DNA of 17,317 bases, taken from an uncultured Eudoraea sp. Lineage in GTDB: Bacteria; Bacteroidota; Bacteroidia; Flavobacteriales; Flavobacteriaceae. This document shows positions 7,312 through 15,425 of the stretch, piece by piece. The stretch's first letter is position 1; the number at the start of each line of letters is the position of its first letter. Position numbers and translations under genes: made by a program. Location: NCBI GenBank assembly GCA_905479615.1, contig CAJQNH010000186.1, positions 1 to 17,317 of the forward strand. The letters are read 5' to 3'. The notes below the pieces were generated by a model. It worked only from the letters and a program-made list of their open reading frames with translations, made no database searches and was not told the DNA's origin.

Positions 7312-7366
7312 ATTCTTTTATAAACTGATCCTGTCAAAGATTGCTTTATAATTTTATTTGTGACTT

Positions 7367-8941
7367 TTATTTTCCTTGTAAAAGAGCGATAAAATCAGGT
7401 TCCTCCTGTAGGCTATATAAATCAGGGTCATGTTTGATATATTCAAAATTACCAAACCCGTTATCTATAGCGTTTTTAAGATTTTCAATTGACGCCTTTT
7501 TATCGCCTATTAATGCATAAAAACAAGCTGCATTATAAACAATAATCAGGTCATATGGGTTTATCTCAATTCCTTTTCGCATTTCTTCTTTAGCTTCTTT
7601 TCTACGACCAAGTCTTTCTAAAGTAAAAGCATAAAATTGATGGGCCCTGGCATCTTGCGGCTGATGTAACAAATAGTTGGGATAAAATAATACTGCCCTC
7701 TGAATTGTATCCTCGAGATTTTCTTTGTCCTTTAATTTTTCATAAGACATCTGTAAATCTCCATAAGCAGAATGAAAATCAGCATTAAGTTCTAACACTT
7801 TATTAAAATCAATAACAGCTTCAGAGTCTCTGTCTTTCATTCTATAAAGTCGGCCTCTTATCCAATAGGCAAAAAAATTATCAGGGTCAAATGATATTGC
7901 CTTTTGAACGGCTATCAATGCTTCGTTTAGTGAATTTTTATTGTAGTAAGCTAACCCAAGAGCGCCATACGCCTCCGATGAGTTTGGATCATAGATCAGT
8001 GCTTTCAAGGCTGATTCTTCTGCCTTTTCAAGCCATGAGAGTTTTTTATCATGTGTTTCATATAACATGGCGTAAGCTTCACTCATACCGGCATAAGCTG
8101 CAGCATATTCAGGATCCAGATCAATTGCGCTTTGAAAAAGATCTATCGCTAAAAGGAGATAGCTCTTTGTATATCGATATAGAAATTCACGGGCTTTTAA
8201 GTAAGTATCAAACGCCTCGCTATTCATCGTTGAACTTTCACTAATAGCCACTTTTTCTTTAGGGGTAAGCTTTAGTTGTAAAGACTTTAAAATCTTCTTA
8301 GATACCTTTTCCTGAATGGCAAAAACATCTGCCATCTTACCACTGTAAATCTCGGCCCAAAGTTCAGAATCCTTTTCGACATCGATTAATTCTGTTGAAA
8401 TTCTTAAATCATCCTTATGCTTGCGGACAGTACCTTGCAAAATGTATTTCGCTTTCAATTCCTTTCCCAATGATTCAATATCCAAATCCGAATTTCTATA
8501 TCTCATGGAAGTGTTTCTAGAAGCTATCTCAAGCTCCTTGATTCCGGATAAACGCATAATAATTTCCTCGGTAAGACCATCACTAAAATAATTGCTGTCA
8601 TTTTCCGTACTGATATTTCGAAAGGGTAATACCGCAAGCTTTTTAATGTTTTTGTTGAACCACTGCTTTGATTTTGGTGATAACGAAGCTGTTACTTCAG
8701 TATTTTCAGTTTTCTTAATTCCTTTAGGAGTGAATTCATATACCCAGGCGATAATTAAATAGAGTGGAAAGCCTATGATCAAAGAAAAAATCAAGGTTTT
8801 CATGATAAAAGGCGGGGCACCAAAAGTTGGAAGAACTATGGAAGCCACTTCAGTAATTAACCAGGCAACTACTAAATAGGCTATTGCCGGTTTAAATACA
8901 TTACGTCGTTTGAGTTCTGCTATGTATTTTTTTAAATTCAC
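7367..8941 (-). CDS. Membrane protein with TolB/FlgO-like domain and TPR repeats
   Basis: This 524-residue protein has a short basic cytoplasmic N-terminus (MNLKKYIAELKRRNVFKPA), two membrane helices at about 18-38 and 47-68, and a TolB/FlgO-like domain at about 101-225 (KLAVLPFRNI, YFSDGLTEEI, YILQGTVRKH). At least five TPR-like repeats follow between about 244 and 495 (DLDPEYAAAYAGMSEAY, YDPNSSEAYGALGLAYY, SFDPDNFFAYWIRGRLY, INPYDLIIVYNAACFYA). This architecture is known in bacterial families that often carry a cyclase, a kinase or a DNA-binding domain in front of the same body; here no enzyme domain is present. The start is GTG (8939-8941), giving the N-terminus usual for the family. It lies 119 bases after the adenylate cyclase-TPR gene, whose middle and C-terminal parts share this design, so the two may form a complex or compete for the same partner. 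Confidence 0.85.
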   Translation of the reverse strand: MNLKKYIAELKRRNVFKPAIAYLVVAWLITEVASIVLPTFGAPPFIMKTLIFSLIIGFPLYLIIAWVYEFTPKGIKKTENTEVTASLSPKSKQWFNKNIKKLAVLPFRNISTENDSNYFSDGLTEEIIMRLSGIKELEIASRNTSMRYRNSDLDIESLGKELKAKYILQGTVRKHKDDLRISTELIDVEKDSELWAEIYSGKMADVFAIQEKVSKKILKSLQLKLTPKEKVAISESSTMNSEAFDTYLKAREFLYRYTKSYLLLAIDLFQSAIDLDPEYAAAYAGMSEAYAMLYETHDKKLSWLEKAEESALKALIYDPNSSEAYGALGLAYYNKNSLNEALIAVQKAISFDPDNFFAYWIRGRLYRMKDRDSEAVIDFNKVLELNADFHSAYGDLQMSYEKLKDKENLEDTIQRAVLFYPNYLLHQPQDARAHQFYAFTLERLGRRKEAKEEMRKGIEINPYDLIIVYNAACFYALIGDKKASIENLKNAIDNGFGNFEYIKHDPDLYSLQEEPDFIALLQGK

Positions 8942-8948
8942 TATGATT

Positions 8949-8956
8949 CAAAGTTA
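8949..8956 (-). promoter_or_regulatory. Candidate -7 element before the membrane TPR gene
   Basis: The minus strand reads TAACTTTG, a perfect TAnnTTTG match to the Bacteroidetes -7 element, eight bases before the GTG start. No TTTG -33 box is found at the usual distance; the nearest TTG is about 26 bases upstream. If used, it would give an almost leaderless message. Confidence 0.25.
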
Positions 8957-9060
8957 GCTTTTATTCGCCAGATACTTCCCTACAATCAGAAATGCAGCGT
9001 CGTTATGGGAAACTTCAGGGACTCCTCAAGGATCCATAATAACAGAAGTAATAAAGAATG

Positions 9061-11316
9061 TTAGCTTTTGCTAAAATAGCTATTCATTAATTCCTTAAAT
9101 CGAACTTCCCCGTGCAATAATTGCATATCAGGATGGAGTTTAATCCAAACCAGATTTCTATAACCATCTTCAAGGGCTTTTTCCAAATAATCCAGGGCTT
9201 CACTTTTCCGATCCTGAACGGCCAAGAATTGAGCAAATTCGAAGTACATGGGGGGCTCCAGTTCTAAGGCTCGTTTTCCAATGTTCCATCCGGCTTCTTT
9301 ATCACCCAGTTGCGTACGCACTATGCCATTATATAAATATGATTTTGGGTCGTCTGGATAGTTATCCAGCCAGGTTTCGGCTATTTTGTTATATTCGAGA
9401 AAATGACTTCTGGCCAATTCATGCTTGCCAACTAAATTATAATTTACGCCCATATCATATTGAGGGGAAAATTCATCAGGGTTTTTTTTAAGTATTGTTT
9501 CCAAAACCTCAATAGCGTCATTGTACTTTTCCTGTAGCCGATAGACATGCGCCAATCGGTATTGATTCATCAAAAAGTTTGGATTAAGCTCCCCGGCTTT
9601 AAGATAAGCCTCTTCTGCTTTATCGAGGTCATTTAAGCCAACATAAGCCGAGCCGAGATAAAAATAACCACGGGGATTATCAGGCGCATTTTTAATCATG
9701 CGATTAGTCCATGTCATGGCAGAATCTATTTGTGCAAAATAATCCAGATATATCCAGATTATTCCGCTATTGGTAAGCATCATATATGGATTGATCTGAA
9801 GTGCCATTTTATACTCATCCAAGGCCTTATCATACATACCCTGTTTTTGAAAATACCAACCCAGGTTATTGTGTGCCGCCGGATCATCAGGATATAAACC
9901 AAGTCGTTTTTCTGTATATCCGATACCCTTGTCCAGATCATTTTCAACATTCACTGCGTAAAAAGAAAGAATGCCGAATTTTTCCCTGTCGGTAAGATTA
10001 TCAATGGATAAAATAGCCTCATCCAGCCATTTGAGTCCCTCCTCCCGATCAAATCTTTCAAAAAGTAAATTTCCCAGAGAAGCCTTTGCCGCAGTAAAAT
10101 TACTATCAAGACGGATCGCATTCTCATAATGGATCTTGGCTTTTTTAAAGTCGAGGCGGAGATGACTTTCAATTCCCAGTGAATACTGTTTAAGTGCCCC
10201 TAATGAAGAAGTAGTAACTTCCTTAAGTGGTTTGTTCTGGTCAGAGATCCTCATTCTAGATTCTCCAAGAAGGCTCCGTAGCTTCCTGCTTAACTGATCC
10301 AGTTTTTCAATGATCTCATCCTGGCTATTGGCATAAAGAACCTCAGACTTTAGGATATTAGCTGTTTGGGCTTCCAGGATTTTAGCGGTAAGAATATACT
10401 GGCTGCCCACCCTGCTTATAGTTGGAACTATAAAAATTTTTATACCCTCGCGTATGGCAATTTCCCTGCCGGTTTCTTCATCAATGGTTGTACTATTTTC
10501 TTTTTCCATTCGCTTTAAGGTCTCAATCATTCGCTGCCTTGTCAGTACATTTAAATAGCGTGATTGATTGATACTCAGAATAAATGCTGTATTCAGGGAG
10601 TGGTCTAAGATTGTTTCTTCGGTCAGATTTTCAAAATCTGTTATCACAATCCAATCCCGCTCCGTAAAGGGAACGGTTGTGCTACCATAAATTAAAAAAA
10701 TAGTGGTAGCAAACGCGATTGCTACAATTATGAGGGGTATTGTTTTAAGTAACCGATTTAAAAGGGGCCGCTGTTGAATTTTCTTCTTTACAGAATACCT
10801 TGCCGACCCTGCAATATCTGGTAGTTCTTCACAAAGTACGTTATATATTTTTATCTGCTCATCTACATTTTTAAAGTGCTTCTCTTCAACAAATTGGGTA
10901 TGAATATCGGTTTTATTTTTCACGTCCCTATATACGGATCCCGTAATGTTTATGCTACCAACTTCGGCAGATGCCTGTAAACGTGAGGCGATATTAACAC
11001 CATCACCAAATACATCCGATTCCTCAAATACCAATTCCCCTTCATGAATGCCAATTCTCAAAGGAATGTTCTTTTCCTTGCAAGCTATCTGAATTTCAAT
11101 GGCACAGCGCACCGCATCAGAGCCAAGATCAAAACTGATCAACATCCCATCTCCCATTTCCTTGACAAGGGTGCCATTATATTTTTCCAGTAAACTTGTA
11201 TGAATATCACGGTTTTTCCGGAGCATCTCAAATGCACGTTCCTCATCTGACCCCATCAAGGCAGTATAGCCTGCAATGTCAGTGAACATGATTGCTGCTA
11301 ATCGATGCTGTTGCAT
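9061..11316 (-). CDS. Class III adenylate cyclase with membrane helix, TolB/FlgO-like domain and TPR repeats
   Basis: This 751-residue protein should make cAMP from ATP. The cyclase domain (about 5-165) has every canonical class III residue: metal-binding Asp13 (FTDIAGYT) and Asp57 (GDGML), adenine-selecting Lys52 and Asp101, and transition-state Asn108 and Arg112 (VNIASRL). One membrane helix follows at about 191-210, then a TolB/FlgO-like domain at about 219-350 (WIVITDFENL, FIVPTISRV) and a series of TPR repeats from about 375 to 715 (IRLDSNFTAAKASLGNL, PDDPAAHNNLGWYF, LNPNFLMNQYRLAHVY). The cyclase is on the cytoplasmic side, and the TolB-like and TPR parts are expected on the other side of the membrane, as a sensor or docking surface. 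Its TPR tail ends like that of the next gene (IKLHPDMQLL versus IKHDPDLYSL), pointing to shared ancestry. No in-frame ATG lies just upstream. No cAMP receptor gene is in the window. Confidence 0.93.
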   Translation of the reverse strand: MQQHRLAAIMFTDIAGYTALMGSDEERAFEMLRKNRDIHTSLLEKYNGTLVKEMGDGMLISFDLGSDAVRCAIEIQIACKEKNIPLRIGIHEGELVFEESDVFGDGVNIASRLQASAEVGSINITGSVYRDVKNKTDIHTQFVEEKHFKNVDEQIKIYNVLCEELPDIAGSARYSVKKKIQQRPLLNRLLKTIPLIIVAIAFATTIFLIYGSTTVPFTERDWIVITDFENLTEETILDHSLNTAFILSINQSRYLNVLTRQRMIETLKRMEKENSTTIDEETGREIAIREGIKIFIVPTISRVGSQYILTAKILEAQTANILKSEVLYANSQDEIIEKLDQLSRKLRSLLGESRMRISDQNKPLKEVTTSSLGALKQYSLGIESHLRLDFKKAKIHYENAIRLDSNFTAAKASLGNLLFERFDREEGLKWLDEAILSIDNLTDREKFGILSFYAVNVENDLDKGIGYTEKRLGLYPDDPAAHNNLGWYFQKQGMYDKALDEYKMALQINPYMMLTNSGIIWIYLDYFAQIDSAMTWTNRMIKNAPDNPRGYFYLGSAYVGLNDLDKAEEAYLKAGELNPNFLMNQYRLAHVYRLQEKYNDAIEVLETILKKNPDEFSPQYDMGVNYNLVGKHELARSHFLEYNKIAETWLDNYPDDPKSYLYNGIVRTQLGDKEAGWNIGKRALELEPPMYFEFAQFLAVQDRKSEALDYLEKALEDGYRNLVWIKLHPDMQLLHGEVRFKELMNSYFSKS

Positions 11317-11647
11317 GTGCTGATGTTGTTTTACATTCGAATCATTTGCATGACCGTAAGATTATGATTTTAAATCAATGTAGAAATTAGGCAGCGTTTT
11401 TGTATCAGGCAATGATTTTCATCATGATATTTTTTACAATGATGAATTATTACAAGAGATGGATCAAAAAAACCATTAATAGACGATTATTTAGATGTCA
11501 TTTCAGCCGTTATGTCTTCATTTTAATTGGGCTTATAATCCAAAGGGGTACATTAAACAATTTTAAAACCATTCGATATCAATGATTCATATTCCGGGAG
11601 AATAAGGGTAAAATCGTCGCAAACCTCACAAAGTTTATGCACAGCAA
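11317..11647. other. Intergenic region of 331 bp between the cyclase and DUF6090 genes
   Basis: Both flanking genes are on the minus strand, so this stretch should hold the 3' end of the DUF6090 transcript and the promoter of the cyclase gene. I find no convincing terminator with a T run and no good TTTG/TAnnTTTG pair. A perfect 8-bp inverted repeat (11418-11425 TTCATCAT with 11439-11446) with a 13-base loop lies about 100 bases before the cyclase start. A 61-codon plus-strand frame (11400-11585) has only a TTG start and a composition typical of random AT-rich DNA, so I do not call it a gene. Confidence 0.6.
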
Positions 11648-12445
11648 TTAGGGCTTATCATTAAGGAATTTAAATTGGTCTTCTAAATAAGAATTAATAG
11701 CTTCTCCCTTCTTTTTTAGTTTTTCGTATAATTTTATATTAACAATCGCTGAAATGGCTATGGAACCTACAAGCTCAGGAGTTTTCTCTATAGATATAAT
11801 GCAATAACGCAATTGGTAAGAAGATTCACCATAATATTCTATTCCATTATCAAAAATAGCTTTAACGCTTTCCGAATTATGACAGTTACCTGTAAGTACA
11901 CGCAGTTCCTGGCGTATTTTTTTTGGTAACTGGTTAAACCGTTCAATCTGCCCGTCAAAACTGGTATAAAATGCATTTAACTGCACGGTTAGTGTATCAT
12001 TTATAAGGAAAGTTTTGATGCCCTGTACCTTTAAGCCATCCCAGGTATTCTCATCTCGGTCTGCAGGAATTATACCCGACAAAACCCAGGCAATATTGGT
12101 TGTTAACCTGGCCGAATCTAAAATAACAGACTCTTTATTTTCAAGGATTTTGAGCACCTCTAAACCAGTGATATATTGATTGGATAATTGCTCAATAATG
12201 GATTCAATTTTATTCAAATCTCTGTTTAAATCCTGATGAATAGAATTTATGAGACTTCTTTCATTGATCATCGCTTTCCTTTCCTCATTCCAATTATTGA
12301 TCTGCAATGCAATTAATATTCCTATAACAACAAGAACAATCTCCCCTAAGGCATATATGAGATACTTTCTCGTTTTGCCTGCCCTTCCGACAGGCCTATT
12401 TTCAGCCAAATGCTGCCGGCGGAATTTTTGAAAGAATTTGATCAT
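11648..12445 (-). CDS. DUF6090 family membrane protein
   Basis: This 265-residue protein has the hallmark N-terminus of DUF6090, a Bacteroidetes family of unknown function: a basic start (MIKFFQKFRRQHLAEN), then KYLIYALGEIVLVVIGILIA as the single membrane helix (about 30-48), directly followed by the family signature LQINNWNEERK. The rest (55-265) is a mainly helical soluble domain, probably outside the membrane (SLINSIHQDLNRDLNKIESI; QLNAFYTSFDGQIERFNQLP). No catalytic motif is visible. In the N-terminal region six residues (RPVGRA, 17-22) look inserted between the usual AEN and GKT...KY segments; they are encoded by a short GC-rich palindrome. Family assignment is from recognition of the N-terminal signature and is strong; function is unknown. 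It is a single-gene unit, divergent from the molybdenum hydroxylase operon. Confidence 0.88.
   Translation of the reverse strand: MIKFFQKFRRQHLAENRPVGRAGKTRKYLIYALGEIVLVVIGILIALQINNWNEERKAMINERSLINSIHQDLNRDLNKIESIIEQLSNQYITGLEVLKILENKESVILDSARLTTNIAWVLSGIIPADRDENTWDGLKVQGIKTFLINDTLTVQLNAFYTSFDGQIERFNQLPKKIRQELRVLTGNCHNSESVKAIFDNGIEYYGESSYQLRYCIISIEKTPELVGSIAISAIVNIKLYEKLKKKGEAINSYLEDQFKFLNDKP
12377..12395. repeat. GC-rich palindrome inserted in frame in the DUF6090 gene
   Basis: GCCTG (12377-12381) and CAGGC (12391-12395) pair, and the inner bases extend this to a 7-bp stem with one G-U pair on the coding strand. The 19-base element is much more GC-rich than the surrounding DNA and encodes the extra residues R17-G23 without breaking the frame. 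It resembles the small GC-rich palindromes (CCTGCCGACAGG type) I know from flavobacterial intergenic DNA. Only one copy is in this window. Confidence 0.5.
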
Positions 12446-12584
12446 ACGAATTAGTGGCTCGAGGTTACCTCAACAAGGTACTCAATTATCTATAAAGTTT
12501 AATTTGGATACCTCTGAATAATAAGATTAGTTCCGCAAGAAATACATAGCCACATTACCATCCTATCCTTTGAGCACAAAATTC

Positions 12585-12603
12585 AAAGAAGTAAAACTTC
12601 TTT
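12585..12603. promoter_or_regulatory. 8-bp inverted repeat upstream of the iorA-like gene
   Basis: AAAGAAGT (12585-12592) and ACTTCTTT (12596-12603) are perfect arms around three A, about 77 bases before the iorA-like ATG, in the divergent region shared with the DUF6090 gene. Two more T follow (12604-12605). It could be an operator for the hydroxylase operon; a weak terminator is less likely because no plus-strand gene precedes it. Confidence 0.35.
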
Positions 12604-12679
12604 TTGAATATTTATATGTAGTTTTAGAAAAACCTGAAGCAAAATTTAATAAACCAGAAATATTAATTTATAGTACTTA

Positions 12680-13171
12680 ATGAAGCTAAATATAAATAAT
12701 ACAATACATGATGTGGATTTAGACCCTGCTACGCCTTTACTGTGGGTCATCCGGGAACAGGTTGGATTGACCGGAACCAAATTTGGTTGTGGAATAGGAC
12801 AGTGCGGGGCATGTACGGTTCAATTAGATGGATTGGCCATTAGATCTTGTCTTACACCTATCCAGGCGGCTACCGATAAGGAAATTACTACTATAGAAGG
12901 AATTTCTGATCAGGACTCAGGATTGCATGCCTTACAAAAAGCCTGGATTGAAGAACAGGTTCCTCAATGCGGGTATTGCCAATCGGGTCAAATCCTGTCT
13001 GCACATTCGCTACTTACACAAAATACATCCCCTACTGATGAGGATATTGATCAGGCAATGAGTGGAAATATCTGCAGATGTGGTACCTATTCCCGCATCA
13101 AAAGTGGAATAAAACTGGCAGCAGAAGAACTGCGAAACACAGCGACAACTAAAATCTTGAACAATGGGTAA
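12680..13171 (+). CDS. iorA: Molybdenum hydroxylase small [2Fe-2S] subunit (isoquinoline 1-oxidoreductase alpha-like)
   Basis: This 163-residue protein is the iron-sulfur subunit of a xanthine-dehydrogenase-family molybdenum hydroxylase. It carries two [2Fe-2S] clusters that pass electrons from the molybdenum centre in the large subunit to an outside acceptor. The plant-ferredoxin-type cluster uses Cys37, Cys42, Cys45 and Cys57 (FGCGIGQCGACTV, RSC); the second, helical cluster uses Cys97, Cys100, Cys132 and Cys134 (QCGYCQSGQI, NICRCGTY). All eight ligands are present and the length is typical. It has no signal peptide of its own, as usual for this type, and is probably exported as a folded complex with the Tat-signal large subunit. 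Its 3' end overlaps the next gene by 8 bases, so the subunits are translationally coupled. The gene name is by family resemblance; isoquinoline need not be the substrate. Confidence 0.92.
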   Translation: MKLNINNTIHDVDLDPATPLLWVIREQVGLTGTKFGCGIGQCGACTVQLDGLAIRSCLTPIQAATDKEITTIEGISDQDSGLHALQKAWIEEQVPQCGYCQSGQILSAHSLLTQNTSPTDEDIDQAMSGNICRCGTYSRIKSGIKLAAEELRNTATTKILNNG

Positions 13172-15386
13172 GTGGACTAGACGCGCTTTTATCACTACTG
13201 GAGTTCTAACGGGAGGTGCCCTTGTAATCGGGGTGGCCATTAGACCGGGAAACCGTGCCGGGAAAGTTAAGGATTTAATTGGGGGAGAAGGAGATACAGT
13301 ACTCAATATCTGGCTTAAAGTTAATGCAGATAACACCATAACAGTTATTGTTCCGCACGCCGAAATGGGACAGGGCGTCCATACTACTTTACCAATGATG
13401 CTGGCCGATGAAATGGATGCGGATTGGAAAACCATTAAAATGTTAGAAGCTCCGGGGAATAAGGAATATGCCAATTACGCTTTAGGAAAAGGGTTTATTA
13501 TGGGGCCAAAAGATATCCCTTCTATTCTTGTGGGAACTGTTGATGGCTTTTTTTTAACAGCCACCAAACAAATCAGTCTTCAAATTACCGGGGGAAGTTC
13601 TTCTGTGCGTTTTACAGGCATGTTTGCCATGCGCGTGGCTGGAGCAGCCGCAAGAGCGGTATTGTTAGAAGCCGCTTCAGAGGAATGGGAAGTTGCTGCG
13701 GGGGAATTAGTGGTTAAAAACAGTACTATTTCTCACCCGGCAAGCGACAGAACAGCACCTTTTTCAGATTTCGTAGTTAAGGCATCTAAATTATCTCAAC
13801 CGGCCAAACCCCGTCTTAAGACATCAGAAGAATTTACCATAATGGGAACCTCACCACCACGGTTCGATATTCCTTCAAAGGTAGATGGAACGGCAAATTT
13901 TGGAATTGATGTTGTCCTTCCCAATATGAAATATGCTGCCATTAAGGCTTCTCCTGTTTTTGGGGCCAAGGCAAAGCCTTTGGAGGCAAGTGCTATTAAG
14001 GATATGCCCGGTGTACATAAAATTGTAAATCTTGAAGGGGCCATAGCCGTAATTGCAGATGGCTATTGGTTGGCAAAAAAGGCACTAAACACATTACCTG
14101 TTGAGTTTGACAAAAGTGCTCATGATACAACAGGGCAATCAGATATTTATGATCGGTATTTACAGGATATGGATACTGCTCTGGCTGAGGGTAACGAAGA
14201 AAAGGATGTTAAAAAAGGAAGTATAAAGAACATTTTTAAAAAGGCAACTAATGTTATAGAGGCGGAATACAGGGTGCCTTATCTGGCCCATGCCACAATG
14301 GAACCCATGAATTGCACTGCTTTGGTAAAAGAAGATGGGTGCGAAATTTGGGTGGGAAGTCAGAACCCCTTAGGATTTGCCAATAGTGTAGCCGAAGTAT
14401 TGGATCTGGACCAGGAGAAGGTAGTGGTTCATAACCAATATCTGGGTGGAGGATTTGGCAGAAGATCGGTGCCCGATGTTGCCATTCAGGCAGCCCTTAT
14501 ATCCAAAGAGGTAGACTATCCGGTAAAACTCATTTGGTCTCGTGAGGAGGATATCAGACAGGATCATTACAGGGAAGCCAATATCAGTCGTTTTAAGGCA
14601 AGCCTTAATGATAAAGGTCAAATAGACGCGTGGAACAATCAGTTTGTATTTAAGCACGATCCGGAGGAAGCCCCGCATATTCCTTATGGCGTTGACAATC
14701 AATTTATTCATTATACCAATAGTGAAACACATATACCCTGGGGATATTGGCGGAGTGTAGATTCATCTATGCATGCTTTTTTTACAGAATCCTTTATGGA
14801 TGAGTTGGCGTTCAAAGCCAATATAGACCCTTATCAGTTTAGGCGGGATCATCTTACTAATGCACCCCGATTTTTAAAAGTGCTGGATCTGGCTGCTGAG
14901 AAATCTAATTGGGGAGAAGCCCTGCCAGCTAATTGGGGAAGAGGGATATCTCTTCACGAATCTTTTGGTACCATTGTGGCCCAGGTGGCCGAGATAGAAA
15001 TAGTTGAGGACACACTGAAGGTTCACAGAGTAGTTTGTGCGGCGGATCCTGGTTTTGTGTTTCACCCCGATGGTTTTAATGCGCAAATGGAAAGTGGTAT
15101 TGTTTTTGGACTTACTGCTGCTTTATATGGAGAAATATCGATAGAAAAAGGAGCAGTAAAGCAGAGTAATTTCCATGATTACCAGATGTTGCGTATGCCA
15201 GAGTCTCCTAAAATAGAAACCTATATTATTACCAGCGATAACTGGCCGGGTGGTGGAGGTGAGCCAAGTACGCCATGCATCGCACCTGCGTTGACAAATG
15301 CAATATTTAATGCATCTGGTATAAGAATCCGTGAACTGCCTGTCAAAAATCATGAATTAAAGGCCGATTCAAAGATCTTAGGTTAA
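13164..15386 (+). CDS. iorB: Molybdenum hydroxylase large subunit with Tat signal (isoquinoline 1-oxidoreductase beta-like)
   Basis: This 740-residue protein is the molybdopterin-cytosine-dinucleotide-type catalytic subunit of an aldehyde oxidase/xanthine dehydrogenase family enzyme. Such enzymes hydroxylate N-heterocycles or oxidise aldehydes with water as the oxygen source. A twin-arginine signal opens the protein (KWTRRAFITTG, Arg6-Arg7, then a hydrophobic stretch to about 26), so the folded holoenzyme should be periplasmic. Family motifs in order: EMGQGVHTTLPMMLADE (67-83), FGIDVVLPNMKYAAI (246-260), AHATMEPMNC (375-384), GSQNPLGF (398-405), YLGGGFGRRS (426-435), and GGGGEPSTPCIAPALTNAI (696-714) with the catalytic Glu700. 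The length fits single-chain IorB-type subunits. The ATG at 13164 lies inside the end of iorA (ATGGGTAA). No cytochrome, XdhC-type chaperone or MocA gene is in view, so electron acceptor and cofactor insertion factors must be encoded elsewhere. Confidence 0.93.
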   Translation: MGKWTRRAFITTGVLTGGALVIGVAIRPGNRAGKVKDLIGGEGDTVLNIWLKVNADNTITVIVPHAEMGQGVHTTLPMMLADEMDADWKTIKMLEAPGNKEYANYALGKGFIMGPKDIPSILVGTVDGFFLTATKQISLQITGGSSSVRFTGMFAMRVAGAAARAVLLEAASEEWEVAAGELVVKNSTISHPASDRTAPFSDFVVKASKLSQPAKPRLKTSEEFTIMGTSPPRFDIPSKVDGTANFGIDVVLPNMKYAAIKASPVFGAKAKPLEASAIKDMPGVHKIVNLEGAIAVIADGYWLAKKALNTLPVEFDKSAHDTTGQSDIYDRYLQDMDTALAEGNEEKDVKKGSIKNIFKKATNVIEAEYRVPYLAHATMEPMNCTALVKEDGCEIWVGSQNPLGFANSVAEVLDLDQEKVVVHNQYLGGGFGRRSVPDVAIQAALISKEVDYPVKLIWSREEDIRQDHYREANISRFKASLNDKGQIDAWNNQFVFKHDPEEAPHIPYGVDNQFIHYTNSETHIPWGYWRSVDSSMHAFFTESFMDELAFKANIDPYQFRRDHLTNAPRFLKVLDLAAEKSNWGEALPANWGRGISLHESFGTIVAQVAEIEIVEDTLKVHRVVCAADPGFVFHPDGFNAQMESGIVFGLTAALYGEISIEKGAVKQSNFHDYQMLRMPESPKIETYIITSDNWPGGGGEPSTPCIAPALTNAIFNASGIRIRELPVKNHELKADSKILG

Positions 15387-15425
15387 TAAGACTTGCTTAT
15401 ACTATTTTAGAAGAACAATGTTTAC

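Noticed and set aside
11400..11585. Plus-strand frame of 61 codons rich in Ile/Phe/Met
   Set aside because: It has only a TTG start, no supporting signals, and the composition expected of random AT-rich intergenic DNA.
13010..13474. Long minus-strand frame overlapping iorA and iorB
   Set aside because: It is a shadow of two well-conserved enzyme genes and has no family features of its own; the same holds for the minus-strand frames at 4527-4868 and 14370-14732.
15386..15400. ATAAG-ACTTG-CTTAT hairpin overlapping the iorB stop as a terminator
   Set aside because: The stem is only five A/T-rich base pairs and there is no T run after it.
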